DNA of 22,395 nucleotides from Enterococcus_G camelliae. Lineage in GTDB: Bacteria > Bacillota > Bacilli > Lactobacillales > Enterococcaceae. Below, piece after piece: positions 6,075-14,758 of this stretch. Every line of letters starts with the position of its first letter. Within the stretch, counting starts at the first letter, position 1. The stretch covers positions 1 through 22,395 of the forward strand of contig NZ_JBHUMO010000064.1 in assembly GCF_042685105.1 (NCBI RefSeq). Direction: 5' to 3'. Under the pieces are notes generated by a model. It ran no database searches. It saw only the letters and a list, made by a program, of their open reading frames with translations, and was not told the origin of the DNA. Both the position numbers and the translations under genes were made by a program.

Positions 6075-6110
6075 TTGGATAACTATAAAATAACATACAT
6101 ATGATTGGAA
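6075..6110. promoter_or_regulatory. candidate overlapping divergent promoters for mvaS and mvaE
   Basis: On the - strand, -35 TTCCAA (6110-6105), a 17-bp spacer and -10 TATAGT (6087-6082) could serve mvaS. On the + strand, TTGGAT (6075-6080), a 19-bp spacer and TATGAT (6100-6105) could serve mvaE. Neither -35 is good. The two would overlap and so could compete. Confidence 0.35.
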
Positions 6111-6230
6111 AATAATCTCTATGAAAGAATTTTAAAGATTGTTAAAGAATCTTTTTACAGTGGCCTCTGTAGTTTATCAGGTATTCTTTTTTCACTAGAA
6201 CCATGCTATATTTTTTATGGAGGTGGCCAA

Positions 6231-8690
6231 GTGGAAAAAATAGTAGTGATTGATGCGTTACGGACGCCAATTGGGAAATACCATGGAAAATTAGCAAACT
6301 ATTCAGCCGTTGAGTTGGGGGAAAAAGTAACAAATGAGTTAATACGGCGGCAAAAAGAGATTGCGAAAAAAATTAATTACGTTATCTTTGGAAATGTATT
6401 ACAAGCTGGAAATGGCCAAAATCCAGCAAGACAAATTAGTTTAAAATCTGGTTTAGATGTATCGATACCAGCTGTTACGGTAAATGAGGTATGTGGTTCG
6501 GGAATGAAGGCTATTGCACTTGCTCGCCAGATGTTGCAATTACATGAAGCAGAAGTTGTTCTTGCTGGTGGGGTGGAAAGCATGACCAATGCTCCGTCAA
6601 TCAGTCATTTCGACAAGGCAACTCAAACCTATTCAAGTCCTGAACCAGTCATGTTTGTAGATGGGTTAAAAGATGCAATGAGTGGTCAAATGATGGGAAT
6701 GACAGCGGAAAATGTGGCACATCGTTATCATATATCAAGAGAAGAGCAAGATAGTTTTGCGTTTTGTTCTCAAAAAAAGGCAGCACACGCCCAAGAAAAT
6801 GGGTGGTTTGCTAAAGAAATGGTTCCTATTCAAATCAATGATGACGAGTATTTGACTCTGGACGAAGGGATTCGGCCGCAAACCACAAAGGAAAAATTGG
6901 CTACGTTAAAAACCGTGTTCCAAAAAGAAAACGGGACAGTCACAGCCGGTAATGCTTCAACAATCAATGATGGGGCCTCAGCAATGCTCCTTTGTACGAA
7001 AAGCTATGCATTGGCTAATCAAATCCCTTACATTGCGGAAATAGAGGACCTTGTTGAAGTTGGGATTGATCCTGAAATAATGGGCATTTCACCGATTAAG
7101 GCAATTGAAAAATTGCTGCAACGCAATCATAAAGCGATAAATGACATTGATTTATTCGAAATAAATGAAGCTTTTGCTGCATCGTCACTCGTTGTTGAAC
7201 GTCAGTTGGGAATTCCACAAGAAAAGGTGAATATAGCAGGAGGGGGAATTTCGCTCGGTCATGCAATCGGTGCGACAGGGGCACGGATTGTCACGACATT
7301 GATTCATCAATTACGGCGAACCAATCAAAAAACAGGAGTTGCATCTTTGTGTGTCGGAGGAGGAATCGGTCTGGCTTTGTTGCTACAATTGCCAGAGCGC
7401 ATAAATTCCGACAAACAAGTACGCCCTTTTTATAAGAAAACGCCTTTAGAACGAAGAGCAGAACTGCAAGAAAAAGGAATAATTACGAGCAAGCAGCAAA
7501 GCATTCTTTCAAACCAGGAACTTCCTGAAAGTCTGAGTGATCATTTAATTGAAAACCAAATAAGTGATTTCCCTTTGCCTATGGGGATAGCTAGGCACTT
7601 AGTTATTAACGGAAAAGAATACGCAGTTCCATTAGTTACAGAGGAGCCCTCAGTCATTGCTGCTTGCAGCAATGGTGCAAAAATGGCAAAGACTACTGGT
7701 GGTTTTACTGCGACTGCCACCAAACGATTATTAAGAGGACAAATTGTTTTTACTCAAGTAGGAGAGACCAAAAAATTTGTCCAAACACTTGAGGAAAATA
7801 AAGAGCGATTCTATCAAGTAGCTGAACAGGCCTATCCTTCCATTATCAAACGAGGTGGGGGAGTCCGAGATATTAAAGTGAGAACATTTTTTGATTCTCC
7901 GACAGCTGTTTCACTAGATATTTTTATGGATACTCAAGAGGCGATGGGAGCCAATATGTTAAATACCGTATTAGAAGAAATTGCCAATGAGATAAGGCGA
8001 ATAACATCTGAAAAAATTTTGATGAGTATCCTGTCAAATTATGCAACGGAGGCAATTGTTTCGGTAAGGTGTACCATTTCTTTTGATCAATTAACCAAAG
8101 GAACAGACGGGAAAATTATCGCACAAAAAATTGTCGAAGCAGCTCGTTATGCGAAACACGATGTCTATCGAGCAACAACGCATAATAAAGGCATAATGAA
8201 TGGAATTGAAGCGTTTGTTTTGGCAACTGGAAACGATACTAGGGCAATTGCAGCTGCCATTCATACCTACGCAGCGCGCAATGGATCGTATCAAGGTTTG
8301 AGTGATTGGACTGTATCCGAGAATGGGTTGACTGGAGCAATGGAATTGCCACTTATCATGGCATCAGTTGGTGGAGCTACAAAGGTATTGCCAAAAGCCC
8401 ATATTGTTCATGAAATGTTAGGAAACCCCAGCGCACAAGAACTGGCTTTTGTTGCTAGTGCTGTCGGATTAGCTCAAAATTTGGCAGCTTTAAGGGCGCT
8501 AGTGTCTGAAGGCATTCAACGTGGACATATGGAACTGCAGGCGCGCTCGCTTGCGATGAGCATTGGGGCAAAGGCTGAGGAAATTGATCAGGTTGCAGAG
8601 AGATTATCACGAGACGAAATGAACCAAACAAAAGCCCAAGCCTATTTACAAGAAATTCGTCAACAAAGTAAAAAAGGAAAGTCCAGTTAA
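6231..8690 (+). CDS. mvaE: bifunctional acetyl-CoA acetyltransferase / HMG-CoA reductase
   Basis: A fusion of 819 aa that catalyses both the first and third steps of the mevalonate pathway. Residues 1 to about 385 are a thiolase with Cys88 in NEVCGSGMKA, His344 in SLGHAIGATGAR and Cys374 in LCVGGGIG. Residues about 415-815 are a class II HMG-CoA reductase with ENQISDFPLPMGIA, TEEPSVIAACSNGA (Glu471/472), HNKGIMNG (Lys653), ATGNDTR (Asp669) and GHM (His766). The frame is open back to a TTG at 6105. I chose GTG 6231 because GGAGG stands seven bases before it and the product then starts VEKIVVIDALRTPIGKY, matching the family N terminus. The length fits enterococcal MvaE (about 800 aa). It is divergent from mvaS. 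I see no clear terminator behind it. Confidence 0.97.
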   Translation: MEKIVVIDALRTPIGKYHGKLANYSAVELGEKVTNELIRRQKEIAKKINYVIFGNVLQAGNGQNPARQISLKSGLDVSIPAVTVNEVCGSGMKAIALARQMLQLHEAEVVLAGGVESMTNAPSISHFDKATQTYSSPEPVMFVDGLKDAMSGQMMGMTAENVAHRYHISREEQDSFAFCSQKKAAHAQENGWFAKEMVPIQINDDEYLTLDEGIRPQTTKEKLATLKTVFQKENGTVTAGNASTINDGASAMLLCTKSYALANQIPYIAEIEDLVEVGIDPEIMGISPIKAIEKLLQRNHKAINDIDLFEINEAFAASSLVVERQLGIPQEKVNIAGGGISLGHAIGATGARIVTTLIHQLRRTNQKTGVASLCVGGGIGLALLLQLPERINSDKQVRPFYKKTPLERRAELQEKGIITSKQQSILSNQELPESLSDHLIENQISDFPLPMGIARHLVINGKEYAVPLVTEEPSVIAACSNGAKMAKTTGGFTATATKRLLRGQIVFTQVGETKKFVQTLEENKERFYQVAEQAYPSIIKRGGGVRDIKVRTFFDSPTAVSLDIFMDTQEAMGANMLNTVLEEIANEIRRITSEKILMSILSNYATEAIVSVRCTISFDQLTKGTDGKIIAQKIVEAARYAKHDVYRATTHNKGIMNGIEAFVLATGNDTRAIAAAIHTYAARNGSYQGLSDWTVSENGLTGAMELPLIMASVGGATKVLPKAHIVHEMLGNPSAQELAFVASAVGLAQNLAALRALVSEGIQRGHMELQARSLAMSIGAKAEEIDQVAERLSRDEMNQTKAQAYLQEIRQQSKKGKSS

Positions 8691-8796
8691 GAAAGATATT
8701 GCTGAAAGTTCCTATAAATGAGAGAAAATTAGCTCTTTTAGTAGAAATCGCTTTATTTTTTTTCAAGAATAGCATAAACTAGAGTTTGTAGGTATT

Positions 8797-8802
8797 TATA
8801 AT
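8797..8802 (+). promoter_or_regulatory. -10 element upstream of the S1-domain gene
   Basis: A consensus TATAAT lies 28 bases before the start codon, with no convincing -35 (the expected place holds ATAAAC). Transcription would begin near 8809, just before the ribosome site. Since mvaE lacks an evident terminator, read-through from mvaE is also possible. Confidence 0.45.
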
Positions 8803-8830
8803 TGAAGTGTTGGTTAGGAGGATATACGGT

Positions 8831-10048
8831 ATGACGGAATTTGAGAATAATCAAGTGGAAAATGTGAATGTATCAATGGAAGATGCTTTAAACAGCTTCA
8901 AAGAAGTAAGTGTCGGCGATGTTGTAAAAGGTGAAGTCTTGGCAGTTGAAGACAAACAAGCCATCGTAGGTATCGAAGGTGCTGGAGTGGAAGGTGTTGT
9001 TCCAGTAAAAGAACTTTCGACCTTGCCAGTTGAGGATATTAACGAATTGGTAAAAATTGGGGATGTGTTGGATCTAGTTGTCATTTCTACAATTGGTAAA
9101 GACAAAGAAAATGGAAGTTACTTGCTTTCAAAACGCCGTTTAGATGCGAAAAAAGTCTGGGCAGATATTGAAAAAGACTTTGAAGAAGGCAAAATCCTCG
9201 AAGCACCAGTAACAAATATAGTAAAAGGTGGCTTAGTCGTTGATGTTGGTGTGAGAGGTTTCGTCCCTGCATCGATGGTTGAAGATCATTTTGTTGACAA
9301 TTTTGAAGAATATAAGGGACAAACCCTAACGTTAAAAATCATTGAAATTGAACCTTCAGAAAACCGTTTAATTTTGTCTCATAAAGCAGTAGTTGAAGCG
9401 GAAAAAGAAGGGAAAAAAGCTGAATTATTGGCCTCCATTAAAGAAGGCGACCGTTTAGAAGGCAAAGTTGCTCGCTTAACAAATTTTGGTGCCTTTATTG
9501 ACTTAGGTGGCATTGATGGATTGGTGCATGTTTCTGAAATTTCCCATGGTCACATTGCGAAACCTAGTGATGTTTTATCCGTTGGTGATAGCGTTGAAGT
9601 GGCTGTGCTTTCTGTTGATCCAACAACCGAACGTATCTCTCTATCCATCAAAGATACATTGCCTGGACCTTGGGATAATATTGAAGAAAAAGCCCAAGTT
9701 GGTTCTACTCTGGAAGGGACTGTCAAACGCTTGACCAGTTTTGGTGCATTTGTTGAAGTTTTCCCTGGTGTGGAAGGTTTAGTGCACATTTCTCAAATTT
9801 CACATAAGCATATCGCTACTCCTCATGAAGTTCTTCATGAAGGCGATAATGTACAAGTGAAGGTGTTGGAAGTCAATCCGCTTGATCATCGGATAGCGTT
9901 AAGTATTAAAGCCTTGGAAGAAAAACCTGAACAAGAAAAGGCTACAGAACCTGAAGAAGAATCTTATGAACTTCCTGAAGAATCAACTGGATTTACAATG
10001 GGTGATATTTTAGGCGATGCAATGAAAGAAGCCGATTCTGAAGAATAG
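8831..10048 (+). CDS. rpsA: S1 RNA-binding domain protein (30S ribosomal protein S1 homologue)
   Basis: A 405-aa RNA-binding protein with four S1 (OB-fold) repeats at about residues 24-95, 110-180, 197-270 and 282-357, followed by an acidic Glu-rich tail. The last two repeats carry the hallmark NFGAFIDLGGIDGLVHVSEIS and SFGAFVEVFPGVEGLVHISQIS types. Low-GC Gram-positives have this four-repeat form (B. subtilis YpfD type) rather than the six-repeat S1 of E. coli, so a full S1 role in translation initiation is not certain. The start at 8831 is set by TTAGGAGG nine bases upstream. A TTG eight codons earlier lies before that site and is rejected. The gene is monocistronic, closed by a strong terminator. 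Confidence 0.9.
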   Translation: MTEFENNQVENVNVSMEDALNSFKEVSVGDVVKGEVLAVEDKQAIVGIEGAGVEGVVPVKELSTLPVEDINELVKIGDVLDLVVISTIGKDKENGSYLLSKRRLDAKKVWADIEKDFEEGKILEAPVTNIVKGGLVVDVGVRGFVPASMVEDHFVDNFEEYKGQTLTLKIIEIEPSENRLILSHKAVVEAEKEGKKAELLASIKEGDRLEGKVARLTNFGAFIDLGGIDGLVHVSEISHGHIAKPSDVLSVGDSVEVAVLSVDPTTERISLSIKDTLPGPWDNIEEKAQVGSTLEGTVKRLTSFGAFVEVFPGVEGLVHISQISHKHIATPHEVLHEGDNVQVKVLEVNPLDHRIALSIKALEEKPEQEKATEPEEESYELPEESTGFTMGDILGDAMKEADSEE

Positions 10049-10068
10049 ATTGATTTTTATTGAATCTA

Positions 10069-10115
10069 GGCATTCATTACTCATCATTTTTGGGTGAGTG
10101 ATGAATGTCTTTTTT
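10069..10115 (+). terminator. terminator of the S1-domain gene
   Basis: A 17-bp stem with three G-U wobbles (10069-10085 with 10093-10109), loop ATTTTTG, and six T at 10110-10115. It begins 20 bases after the stop codon. Confidence 0.93.
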
Positions 10116-10123
10116 CATGTAGT

Positions 10124-10139
10124 TTTGTAAATTTACAAA
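10124..10139. repeat. 16-bp perfect palindrome upstream of pstS
   Basis: TTTGTAAATTTACAAA is a perfect palindrome in the 255-bp gap between the S1 gene terminator and pstS. It is followed by TTAACA (10140-10145). It could be an operator, but it lies about 160 bp before the predicted pstS promoter. Nothing else is recognisable between here and 10297. Confidence 0.4.
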
Positions 10140-10297
10140 TTAACAGATGCTGCGTTTTCACTTAGTTAGGATGAGTTCAAAGTCGGTCAGCTTTTATTCT
10201 TTTTAGAGAGAAGGTATGAAAACTAGCCGTCAGAACTGTGCAATGGTTTTCCCAATTTCTGCTAAGTAACTATCGACGAAATGAAGAAAAAGCCCCG

Positions 10298-10326
10298 TTT
10301 AAAATTTTTAAAAAAAATGATAAAAT
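10298..10326 (+). promoter_or_regulatory. candidate pstS promoter
   Basis: -35 TTTAAA (10298-10303), a 17-bp spacer and -10 TAAAAT (10321-10326) lie 44 bases before the pstS start codon. The region is AT-rich, which raises the chance of a false match. Confidence 0.55.
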
Positions 10327-10370
10327 AAAGAGATTAGAAAATGATTGAATAAAACAAGGAGTTACTAAAA

Positions 10371-11225
10371 ATGAAAAAAAAATTGCTGGTAGCAACAGTC
10401 TTATCATTAAGCCTGTTCTTAGCTGGTTGTGCAAAATGGGTTGATAAGGGGGAATCAATTACTGCTGTGGGATCATCTGCACTACAGCCTTTAGTTGAAT
10501 CCGTTGCAGAAGAGTTCCAATCGAACAATCCAGGGAAATTTATCAATGTACAAGGTGGTGGTAGTGGTACTGGTTTAAGCCAAGTACAAGCGGGTGCAGT
10601 TGAAATAGGTAATTCAGATTTATTTGCCCAAGAAAAATCCGGAATTGATGCAGACAAATTAGAGGACAATCGCGTAGCTGTCGTTGGTATTACACCGATT
10701 GTTAACAGTAAAGTGGGTGTCAAAACTATTTCTTTAGAGAATTTAAGGAAGATTTTTACAGGTGAAATCACTAATTGGAAAGAACTAGGAGGAGCTGATA
10801 CCCCAGTTGTTCTTTTAAACCGTGCTTCTGGAAGTGGTACCAGAGCGACATTTGAAAAATGGGTCATGGATGGACAAGAAACAAAACAAGCCCAAGAACA
10901 AGATTCAAGTGGAATGGTTCGTCAAATAGTTGGAGACACAGCGGGTGCAATTAGTTATGTCGCTTTTTCTTATGTAACTAAGGATGTTCAGACATTAGCC
11001 ATTGCTAATGTCAAACCCACAGAAGAAAACGTGATGACGAATAAATGGATTATTTGGTCCTATGAACACATGTATACTCAAAAAAATCCTGATCCATTGA
11101 CACGAGAGTTTATTGATTATATTTTATCTGATGAGATTCAAGAAAATTTAGTGCCAAAGCTAGGGTACATCCCGGTATCGAAAATGAAAGTGGAAAGAGA
11201 CTGGCAAGGAAATCTAATAAATTAA
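10371..11225 (+). CDS. pstS: phosphate ABC transporter substrate-binding lipoprotein
   Basis: A 284-aa binding protein that captures inorganic phosphate outside the membrane. The signal peptide MKKKLLVATVLSLSLFLAGC has its lipidated Cys at residue 20. Phosphate-contacting loops are visible: AVGSSALQPLVE, QGGGSGTGLSQV and RASGSGTRATFEKW. The ribosome site AAGGAG lies nine bases before the ATG. It is the first gene of the pst cluster, but 115 bp separate it from pstC. That gap carries a second regulatory region whose first repeat overlaps the pstS stop codon. Confidence 0.96.
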   Translation: MKKKLLVATVLSLSLFLAGCAKWVDKGESITAVGSSALQPLVESVAEEFQSNNPGKFINVQGGGSGTGLSQVQAGAVEIGNSDLFAQEKSGIDADKLEDNRVAVVGITPIVNSKVGVKTISLENLRKIFTGEITNWKELGGADTPVVLLNRASGSGTRATFEKWVMDGQETKQAQEQDSSGMVRQIVGDTAGAISYVAFSYVTKDVQTLAIANVKPTEENVMTNKWIIWSYEHMYTQKNPDPLTREFIDYILSDEIQENLVPKLGYIPVSKMKVERDWQGNLIN

Positions 11226-11279
11226 CAACCATTTACAAGAAATTTACAATCTTAACAATATTCTTACAAAACGTTTAAT
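11222..11279 (+). promoter_or_regulatory. PhoP-box-like direct repeats and candidate internal pst promoter
   Basis: Five TT(A/T)ACA-type repeats recur at helical spacing: TTAACA 11222, TTTACA 11232, TTTACA 11243, TTAACA 11252 and CTTACA 11263 (steps 10, 11, 9, 11). They resemble the Pho boxes of Gram-positive PhoP response regulators. A possible -10 TTTAAT follows at 11274-11279, so the repeats would replace the -35 region. A promoter here would drive pstC-A-B-B-phoU separately from pstS under phosphate limitation. Confidence 0.65.
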
Positions 11280-11340
11280 AGAAATTGATATTGAACCTTT
11301 ACACTTAGACTGTGAAAAAAGTTTTGAGGAGGACCCTCTA

Positions 11341-12261
11341 TTGGAAGATGTAAAAAAAGTGTTAATGAAAAAATCAAAACGTTCAAAAATGGAGCAATTT
11401 GGAAAATTAATTAGCTTTCTCTGTATTGCATTAATTGTCATTGTTGTAGTATCGATTTTCTATTTTGTAGCAAGCAAAGGCTTAGCAACCTTTTTTGTAA
11501 ACAAAGTGAATGTCTTTGATTTTCTATTTGGATCCAAATGGAATCCTGGTGTTGTTGGTTCAGATGGTAAACCGCTAGTTGGCGCTTTACCGATGATTTT
11601 AGGATCGTTTATTGTCACATTGCTTTCAGCTATATTGGCAACGCCCTTTGCCATTGGGGCTGCTGTGTTTATGGTTGAAATTTCACCAAAGCAAGGACAA
11701 AAAGTTCTACAACCAGTTATTGAATTACTAGTGGGTATCCCTTCAGTAGTCTATGGATTTATTGGTTTATCGGTTGTCGTGCCTTTCATAAGAACGATTT
11801 TTGGGGGAACTGGTTTTGGTATCTTAGCAGGGACATTTGTTCTTTTTGTCATGATTCTGCCAACAGTAACGACGATGACCGTGGATGCGTTGCGTGCAGT
11901 TCCAAGGTATTATCGGGAAGCATCTTTAGCATTGGGTGCAACGCGATGGCAAACAACGTATAAAGTTGTTCTTAGAGCGGCAATCCCAGGCATTTTAACG
12001 GCGGTTGTTTTTGGAATGGCAAGAGCCTTTGGTGAAGCATTAGCTATTCAGATGGTGATTGGGAATGCGGCACTGATACCTACGAGCTTAACCACTCCTG
12101 CATCCACCTTAACGTCCATTTTGACAATGGGAATTGGAAATACAATTATGGGAACATTAGAAAATAATGTTTTGTGGTCATTAGCTTTGATTCTACTGTT
12201 AATGTCTCTACTGTTTAATATCATTATTCGATTGATTGGTCGAAAGGGGGCAATGAAGTAA
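11341..12261 (+). CDS. pstC: phosphate ABC transporter permease PstC
   Basis: A 306-aa inner membrane permease that, with PstA, forms the phosphate channel. About six membrane segments are visible, with an N-terminal one at about residues 20-45. A characteristic extracytoplasmic stretch FGSKWNPG follows it, and the cytoplasmic EAA loop reads EASLALGATRWQTTYKVVLRAAIPGIL. The TTG start is supported by GAGGAGG eight bases upstream; the next ATG (11365) has no such site. Its stop codon overlaps the pstA start by one base (TAATG), which indicates coupled translation. Confidence 0.95.
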   Translation: MEDVKKVLMKKSKRSKMEQFGKLISFLCIALIVIVVVSIFYFVASKGLATFFVNKVNVFDFLFGSKWNPGVVGSDGKPLVGALPMILGSFIVTLLSAILATPFAIGAAVFMVEISPKQGQKVLQPVIELLVGIPSVVYGFIGLSVVVPFIRTIFGGTGFGILAGTFVLFVMILPTVTTMTVDALRAVPRYYREASLALGATRWQTTYKVVLRAAIPGILTAVVFGMARAFGEALAIQMVIGNAALIPTSLTTPASTLTSILTMGIGNTIMGTLENNVLWSLALILLLMSLLFNIIIRLIGRKGAMK

Positions 12262-13148
12262 TGACTGCAAAACGCGCAGATAAAATAGCAACAGGTATTC
12301 TTTATGCCATCGCCGGAGTGATTGTTTTACTTTTGACCGCCTTATTACTTTATATTTTGGTTCGAGGTGTTCCTCATATTTCATGGGAGTTTTTAACACA
12401 ACCGTCCAAGGCATATCAAGTAGGCGGGGGGATTGGTATTCAATTATTTAATTCCTTTTACTTGCTTTTGGTTACAATGGTCATCAGTTTTCCAATTTCA
12501 TTAGGTGCGGGAATCTATCTTTCAGAATATGCAAAACAAAATTGGATAACGGATGTGATTCGAACCTCTATAGAAATTTTAAGTTCATTGCCTTCTGTTG
12601 TAGTCGGATTATTCGGATTTTTAGTATTTGTTTTGCAATTTCAATATGGTTTTTCGATCATTTCTGGTGCACTTGCACTGACGTTCTTTAATTTGCCACT
12701 CTTAACACGAAATGTTGAAGAATCATTGCGGGCGATACCAGCTACCCAACGTGAAGCAGGATTAGCATTGGGCTTATCTCGTTGGGAAACGGTCTTGCGA
12801 GTGGTCGTTCCAGAGGCAACTCCAGGTATTTTAACAGGGGTGATTTTAAGCTCAGGCCGGATTTTTGGGGAAGCTGCTGCACTTATCTATACGGCAGGTC
12901 AGAGTGCTCCGGCATTAGATTTCAGTAACTGGAATCCGCTGAGCGCTGCCAGTCCGTTAAATATATTCCGTCAAGCTGAGACGTTGGCTGTATATATTTG
13001 GAAAGTGAACTCTGAAGGGACCAAGCCGGATGGAGATGCCATATCAGCGGGAGCATCAGCTGTTTTAATCATTGCGGTACTTGCGTTTAATTTTGGTGCT
13101 CGCGCATTAGGGAAACGTCTTTATAAGAAAATGACCTCGGCAGCGTAA
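12261..13148 (+). CDS. pstA: phosphate ABC transporter permease PstA
   Basis: A 295-aa integral membrane partner of PstC with about six membrane segments. The EAA loop is EAGLALGLSRWETVLRVVVPEATPGIL, and the C-terminal region carries the family-like PLSAASPLNIFRQAETLAVYIW. It starts inside the pstC stop (TAATG) and is followed 11 bases later by pstB. Confidence 0.95.
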   Translation: MTAKRADKIATGILYAIAGVIVLLLTALLLYILVRGVPHISWEFLTQPSKAYQVGGGIGIQLFNSFYLLLVTMVISFPISLGAGIYLSEYAKQNWITDVIRTSIEILSSLPSVVVGLFGFLVFVLQFQYGFSIISGALALTFFNLPLLTRNVEESLRAIPATQREAGLALGLSRWETVLRVVVPEATPGILTGVILSSGRIFGEAAALIYTAGQSAPALDFSNWNPLSAASPLNIFRQAETLAVYIWKVNSEGTKPDGDAISAGASAVLIIAVLAFNFGARALGKRLYKKMTSAA

Positions 13149-13159
13149 GGAGAAGAAAA

Positions 13160-13966
13160 ATGACAGAGTACAATTTAGCTGATCGCCATATTATCGATAT
13201 CAAACAACCGGCAGAAATTATTATTGAAACAAAAGATTTGCATGTTTTTTACGGAAAAAATGAAGCCATTAAAGGGGTGGATTTGGCATTCGAAAAAAAT
13301 AAAATAACAGCATTGATTGGACCATCTGGCTGTGGAAAGTCGACATATCTAAGAAGCCTTAATCGAATGAATGATGAAATCCCTAATACGTCTATCACGG
13401 GAAAAATTCTCTATAAAGATGTGGATGTCAATTCAAAAGAGGTAGATGTTTACGAAATGCGCAAACGAATTGGTATGGTTTTTCAACGACCAAATCCGTT
13501 CAGTAAATCAATCTATGAAAATATAACATTTGCTCTTAAAAGACATGGTGAGAGAGACAAGAAAAAATTAGATGAAATTGTTGAAACAAGTTTAAAGCAA
13601 GCAGCCTTATGGGACCAAGTAAAAGACAGTTTGCATCAAAGTGCACATGCACTTTCTGGTGGGCAGCAACAACGCTTGTGTATTGCTCGAGCCATTGCGA
13701 TGAAACCAGACATCTTACTGCTTGATGAACCAGCAAGTGCCTTAGATCCGATTTCTACAAGCACTGTCGAAGAAACACTGATTAACTTAAAAAAGGATTA
13801 CTCAATTGTAATTGTAACCCACAATATGCAACAAGCTGCGCGAATTAGCGATTATACCGCCTTTTTCTATTTAGGATATGCCATCGAGTATGACAATACG
13901 CGTAAAATCTTCACCAGACCAAAAATAAAGGCGACTGAAGATTATGTTTCTGGACATTTTGGGTAG
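13160..13966 (+). CDS. pstB: phosphate ABC transporter ATPase PstB (copy 1)
   Basis: A 268-aa ATPase of the phosphate importer with an N-terminal extension of about 15 residues compared with copy 2. Motifs: Walker A GPSGCGKST, Q-loop in MVFQRPNPF, signature LSGGQQQRLCIARA, Walker B LLLDEPASALDP (Ala where Thr is usual after DEP), and H-loop in VTHNMQQAARISD. The start ATG follows GGAG by seven bases. Two PstB genes in tandem are common in Lactobacillales; whether the ATPase is a homo- or heterodimer cannot be told here. Confidence 0.96.
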   Translation: MTEYNLADRHIIDIKQPAEIIIETKDLHVFYGKNEAIKGVDLAFEKNKITALIGPSGCGKSTYLRSLNRMNDEIPNTSITGKILYKDVDVNSKEVDVYEMRKRIGMVFQRPNPFSKSIYENITFALKRHGERDKKKLDEIVETSLKQAALWDQVKDSLHQSAHALSGGQQQRLCIARAIAMKPDILLLDEPASALDPISTSTVEETLINLKKDYSIVIVTHNMQQAARISDYTAFFYLGYAIEYDNTRKIFTRPKIKATEDYVSGHFG

Positions 13967-13983
13967 ATGGAGGGTAGCGTAAA

Positions 13984-14742
13984 ATGACAAAGCCAATGAT
14001 TAGTTCGAGAGATTTACATCTTTACTATGGGAAAAAAGAAGCATTAAAAGGAATTGATTTAGATATTTACGAGCATGAAATCACAGCCATGATTGGTCCT
14101 TCTGGCTGCGGGAAATCAACCTATTTACGATGTTTAAATCGTATGAATGATTTGATACCCAATGTTACGATAACCGGAAGTGTGATGTACCGCGACAAAG
14201 ATATTTATAGCCCTAAAATGGATACAGTTGAACTCCGAAAAGAAATTGGGATGGTCTTTCAACAACCCAATCCCTTTCCTTTTTCAGTCTATGAGAACGT
14301 TGTGTATGGCTTACGTCTAAAGGGTGTGCATGATAAGCAATTATTGGACAAGGTTGTTGAAGAAAGTTTAAAAGCTGCTTCTGTATGGGAAGAAACGAAA
14401 GACAATCTGCACAAAAGCGCGCTTTCGTTTTCAGGTGGACAACAGCAACGGATTTGTATCGCGAGGGTATTAGCAGTCAATCCCAAACTAATTTTATTAG
14501 ATGAGCCAACAAGTGCACTCGATCCAGTTTCTTCTGGTAAAATAGAAAGCACCTTACTAGAACTGAAAAAACAATATACGTTGGTAATTGTGACGCACAA
14601 CATGTCGCAAGCTTCACGTATTTCTGATAAAACTGCTTTTTTCTTGAATGGAAATCTTATTGAATACAATGAGACCAAGAAAATTTTCTTGGATCCTAGT
14701 AAAAAGGAAACGAATGATTATATTTCTGGTAGATTTGGGTAA
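13984..14742 (+). CDS. pstB: phosphate ABC transporter ATPase PstB (copy 2)
   Basis: A 252-aa paralogue of the preceding ATPase. Motifs: Walker A GPSGCGKST, Q-loop MVFQQPNPF, signature FSGGQQQRICIARV (Phe in place of Leu), Walker B LILLDEPTSALDP, and H-loop VTHNMSQASRISD. All catalytic residues are present in both copies. It starts 17 bases after copy 1 and ends 16 bases before phoU, so the operon is continuous. Confidence 0.96.
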   Translation: MTKPMISSRDLHLYYGKKEALKGIDLDIYEHEITAMIGPSGCGKSTYLRCLNRMNDLIPNVTITGSVMYRDKDIYSPKMDTVELRKEIGMVFQQPNPFPFSVYENVVYGLRLKGVHDKQLLDKVVEESLKAASVWEETKDNLHKSALSFSGGQQQRICIARVLAVNPKLILLDEPTSALDPVSSGKIESTLLELKKQYTLVIVTHNMSQASRISDKTAFFLNGNLIEYNETKKIFLDPSKKETNDYISGRFG

Positions 14743-14758
14743 GTAGGAGGAGAAAATT

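Noticed and set aside
6105..6230. TTG-initiated N-terminal extension of MvaE
   Set aside because: GTG 6231 has an excellent ribosome site and matches the family N terminus; the extension of 42 residues has no counterpart.
6203..6253. 16-codon ORF rich in Tyr/Phe/Trp overlapping the mvaE start, resembling a second leader peptide
   Set aside because: It has no ribosome site, no downstream terminator/antiterminator pair, and overlaps the mvaE coding start.
8455..8775. 106-codon ORF on the - strand at the mvaE 3' end
   Set aside because: Antisense to conserved HMG-CoA reductase sequence with no recognisable product.
10334..10867. 177-codon ORF on the - strand opposite pstS
   Set aside because: It is a shadow of pstS, which has a signal peptide, phosphate-binding motifs and a ribosome site.
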